DNA from: Oceaniferula marina | GTDB taxonomy: Bacteria > Verrucomicrobiota > Verrucomicrobiia > Verrucomicrobiales > Akkermansiaceae | Length of the DNA stretch: 64,000 nucleotides | Direction of reading: 5' to 3' | NCBI RefSeq assembly: GCF_013391475.1 | Contig: NZ_JACBAZ010000002.1 | Location: 62,001 to 126,000 of the forward strand | Part shown: piece by piece, positions 61,762-64,000 of the stretch | How the letters are laid out: every line of letters starts with the position of its first letter | Position numbering within the stretch: the stretch's first letter is position 1 | Translations under genes and position numbers: made by a program | Notes under the pieces: model-generated | Databases searched by the model: none | What the model saw: only the letters and a program-made list of their open reading frames with translations | Told to the model about the DNA's origin: nothing

Positions 61762-63786
61762 TTATTTGTTCTTTTGAATGGTGATGCTGCCACCTTTGGG
61801 GGAGATTTGTTCAGGGAAGCGTTCTGCCAATTGTTTTGCCGAATAGACACCAGAAGTTAAGCTCTTCCCTTGAATCGTCGCCTCAGAAAATACCATGGAT
61901 TGACTGAGAATAAGCTGGCCATTTAGTGTGAGTTTACCTGCTGCCGTGTTTAGTGGGGCTAATAAGGGCTTCGTAATGTGAAGAGAGCTTCCAGAGGCTA
62001 CTGTGACATTGGTTGCCACACGGGGAATTAATGGCAAATCGATAAATGCTTGAGATGCTGTTCCTGAGACAGAGATGCTTGGTAGCCCGCCTTGCTCATT
62101 AGCCACCAAGGTGACGGGATTCCCCGCAAGGGTGATTTTCCCTTGGTCTCCTTCAAAACGAAGGCTGTTTACAATAAATGCATGCCCCGACATGCTAGTG
62201 AGGTTATTTTCCGCAGTATAACTGTTTCCTGAATTGACTGGAAATTTTAAGACTGTGTTGAGACAGCCATCTTGATTGCTCATATGCGGGCTCTTTACAG
62301 AGCTATTTAATTCTTTCCACCCCTTTAGGTCGTTCCACTTGGAGATGCTCTTATTTTGGTCATGCCCCTGATAGGTAAATGTATTGGCGAGGTTCCGGTC
62401 CTGTTTACCAAACCTGCCCCAGCGAGGTTTCGGAAAACTAGTTTCATAATCAACAAAAAGCCTCAGTAATTCTTTCACTTTTTTGGGATGCTTGCTGGCG
62501 AGATCATTTTTTTCGTAAGGGTCGTCCGTCAGATTATAAAGTTCATAGCTCACTTTTTGTGGTTTATCTCCTTTTGCTTTATGAGTCTCATAACCAGACG
62601 GGGCGTTCACTGTCTGAATTTTCCAATCACCATGGCGTAAGGATTGATTGCCTATATGACGGAAAAAGAGGGTTTGGTGAGGTCGTTCGGAAATTTTTCC
62701 GTTCAGGTAGGGGAGTAAATTGACACCATCTGTTGGAAAATGAACTTTGCCTCCGGCTAAATTTACAAATGTAGACATGAAATCGAGTGAACTCACAGGG
62801 TGAGGGTAATGCGCCCCTTCTTTTATATGAGGTCCGGCAAAAATCATGGGCGTACGAATACCTCCTTCATAGGTGCTCCCTTTTCCTCCACGCAGTTCAC
62901 CATTATAATTTCCATATGCAATTTGCCCTCCATTATCATTGATAAACACAATCAGGGTGTTTTTACGAATCTGATGTTTATCCAGCTGGTTCACAATTTT
63001 GCCCACAGAGCGATCCATAGCTAAGTTCATGGCTGCTACAATCTTACGCTTCCCTTCCAGCTTTGGAAAACGAGCTAAATCCTGACTTTTTGCCTGCAAT
63101 GGCGTATGAGGACTGTTGAAGGCGACGTAGAGGAAAAACGGTTTTGTTTCCTTATGATGCCTGTCGATAAAAGCAGCCGCTTCATCACCTAAGGCATCGG
63201 TAAGATATCGTCCTTTTTTAGGGTCATTATCCTTGGCGTTTCCTTCGTTTTGCCAGAGAGCACTGATATCTTTTTGGTTACGCATCACGCGCTGGTTTTC
63301 TGCCTTGGCTATTCCAAAATACTGGCGCCCCCCTCCTAAAAAACCATAAAAATCATCAACCCCCTGGTCTTCTGGGCGGTTATAGCCTTTCACCGCCCCA
63401 ACATGCCACTTTCCAATGACTCCTGTTGTATAGCCAAGCTTCTTCAAACGTTCAAAAATAAGCACGTTATCAGGCTCAAGCCCGTCATTTTTAACCGTGG
63501 TCGAGTTTCCATTATTGCGATCAAAACCAAGCCGCTGTTGGATCAACCCTGTCATTAGGCTTGCCCGTGAAGGACTACACGTGGATTGCACATACGCTTG
63601 AGAAAAAATAGTGCCTGAGGATGCAAGTTTATCAATGTTCGGTGTGATCATCTCCTTGCTCCCCATAAATCCATAATCCACATAACCAGCGTCATCTGAT
63701 ATAATAAGAATGATATTCGGTGGAGCTGCGTGAGAAACTGTTAAAGTAAAAAAATATAAAGCAATGAGTGAAAATAGAGAGCGCAT
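61762..63786 (-). CDS. Exported formylglycine-type sulfatase with C-terminal extension
   Basis: 674 residues, signal peptide IALYFFTLTVSHAA. The catalytic motif CSPSR (C70, R74) lies in STCSPSRASLMTG, with metal-type D31/D32 in IISDDAGY, K126/H128 in GKWHVG, H227 in NSPHTP and D284/N285 in INDNGGQ. C70 is expected to be converted to formylglycine. Residues 1-490 are the sulfatase; 500-674 are an extra beta-rich region (for example GDQGKITLAGNPVTL) resembling autotransporter-associated or PEP-CTERM-type repeats but without a PEP motif. It likely removes sulfate from marine polysaccharides. The remaining 214 bp to the window end show no gene. Confidence 0.93.
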   Translation of the reverse strand: MRSLFSLIALYFFTLTVSHAAPPNIILIISDDAGYVDYGFMGSKEMITPNIDKLASSGTIFSQAYVQSTCSPSRASLMTGLIQQRLGFDRNNGNSTTVKNDGLEPDNVLIFERLKKLGYTTGVIGKWHVGAVKGYNRPEDQGVDDFYGFLGGGRQYFGIAKAENQRVMRNQKDISALWQNEGNAKDNDPKKGRYLTDALGDEAAAFIDRHHKETKPFFLYVAFNSPHTPLQAKSQDLARFPKLEGKRKIVAAMNLAMDRSVGKIVNQLDKHQIRKNTLIVFINDNGGQIAYGNYNGELRGGKGSTYEGGIRTPMIFAGPHIKEGAHYPHPVSSLDFMSTFVNLAGGKVHFPTDGVNLLPYLNGKISERPHQTLFFRHIGNQSLRHGDWKIQTVNAPSGYETHKAKGDKPQKVSYELYNLTDDPYEKNDLASKHPKKVKELLRLFVDYETSFPKPRWGRFGKQDRNLANTFTYQGHDQNKSISKWNDLKGWKELNSSVKSPHMSNQDGCLNTVLKFPVNSGNSYTAENNLTSMSGHAFIVNSLRFEGDQGKITLAGNPVTLVANEQGGLPSISVSGTASQAFIDLPLIPRVATNVTVASGSSLHITKPLLAPLNTAAGKLTLNGQLILSQSMVFSEATIQGKSLTSGVYSAKQLAERFPEQISPKGGSITIQKNK

Positions 63787-64000
63787 AACAGGAATGTTCA
63801 GAGGTTACAATTTACTGATATTGCCACAAGTAGAAAAGCCCTCCTTGATCTCGTCCAGAGCTACCTCACATTGAATTCTGAGGAAACAAGATCTTCTATC
63901 GTCACATCCATCAATTGAAAGACTCAGATCTCAAGCCTTTGCAGACTCTGGCTAAAACCCTGATCGATTGAAAGGAACCAACTGCCTGCATGTGACGTTG

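Noticed and set aside
1-64000. CRISPR array
   Set aside because: No regularly spaced 25-40 bp repeats with unique spacers were seen; the only regular arrays are the 192-bp tandem unit and the octamer.

Overview
The window reads as chromosome of a marine-type, polysaccharide-degrading member of the Verrucomicrobiota (inference). The basis is a PEP-CTERM protein, a very large secreted CotH/lamin-tail protein, a formylglycine-type sulfatase, GH2/GH95/GH97 glycosidases with signal peptides, weak or absent Shine-Dalgarno sites on many genes, and an mcsA-mcsB-clpC locus outside the Firmicutes.

Left chromosomal part (1-21971). A minus-strand cluster runs from an RraA-like aldolase (11258) through an enolase-superfamily sugar-acid dehydratase, an SDR dehydrogenase, two tandem GH2 beta-galactosidase-like enzymes and an SMP-30 lactonase to a GH95 glycosidase cut by the window edge. 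Together they look like a route that strips galactose/fucose-type sugars from a glycan and oxidises them by a non-phosphorylative path (lactone, acid, 2-keto-3-deoxy acid, pyruvate). A divergent AraC regulator is the probable controller. Next come a glyoxalase-family protein, then clpC, mcsB and mcsA (arginine-phosphorylation-directed proteolysis, no ctsR). After these come an aldose-epimerase-like protein with a two-domain SGNH-GH97 enzyme, and a lipoprotein.

Integrated element (about 22041-53231, 31.2 kb). It is bounded by a 42-bp direct repeat of the 3' half of tRNA-Arg(CCT): a fragment on the left next to a tyrosine recombinase, and the complete tRNA on the right. Inside, the minus strand from 42197 down to 23974 is an eight-gene defence block. 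It holds two unrecognised proteins that together resemble a split DrmE, a NERD-UvrD-like helicase, DrmA, DrmB and a C5-cytosine methyltransferase DrmMII: a class 2 DISARM-like set without a recognisable DrmC. It ends with a 1624-residue NERD/pseudokinase/kinase/SF1-helicase fusion and a 498-residue companion. To its right are a small XRE-controlled set of membrane proteins (a CxxCxGxG protein, a GYF_2-type protein, a PrsW-like protease with GYF_2), then plasmid/phage-like genes (Cas4/RecB-like nuclease, DUF932 protein, AAA protein, small membrane proteins) and a phage-type replication initiator. No capsid, tail or conjugation genes were seen.

Right chromosomal part (53260-64000). Two 192-bp tandem repeats carry extra copies of the tRNA-Arg 5' half. 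Beyond them are a PEP-CTERM protein, a roughly 2000-residue secreted CotH protein whose N-terminal domain is homologous to that PEP-CTERM protein, an octamer tandem repeat, and a sulfatase with a C-terminal extension. All calls come from reading the sequence; no database search was run.
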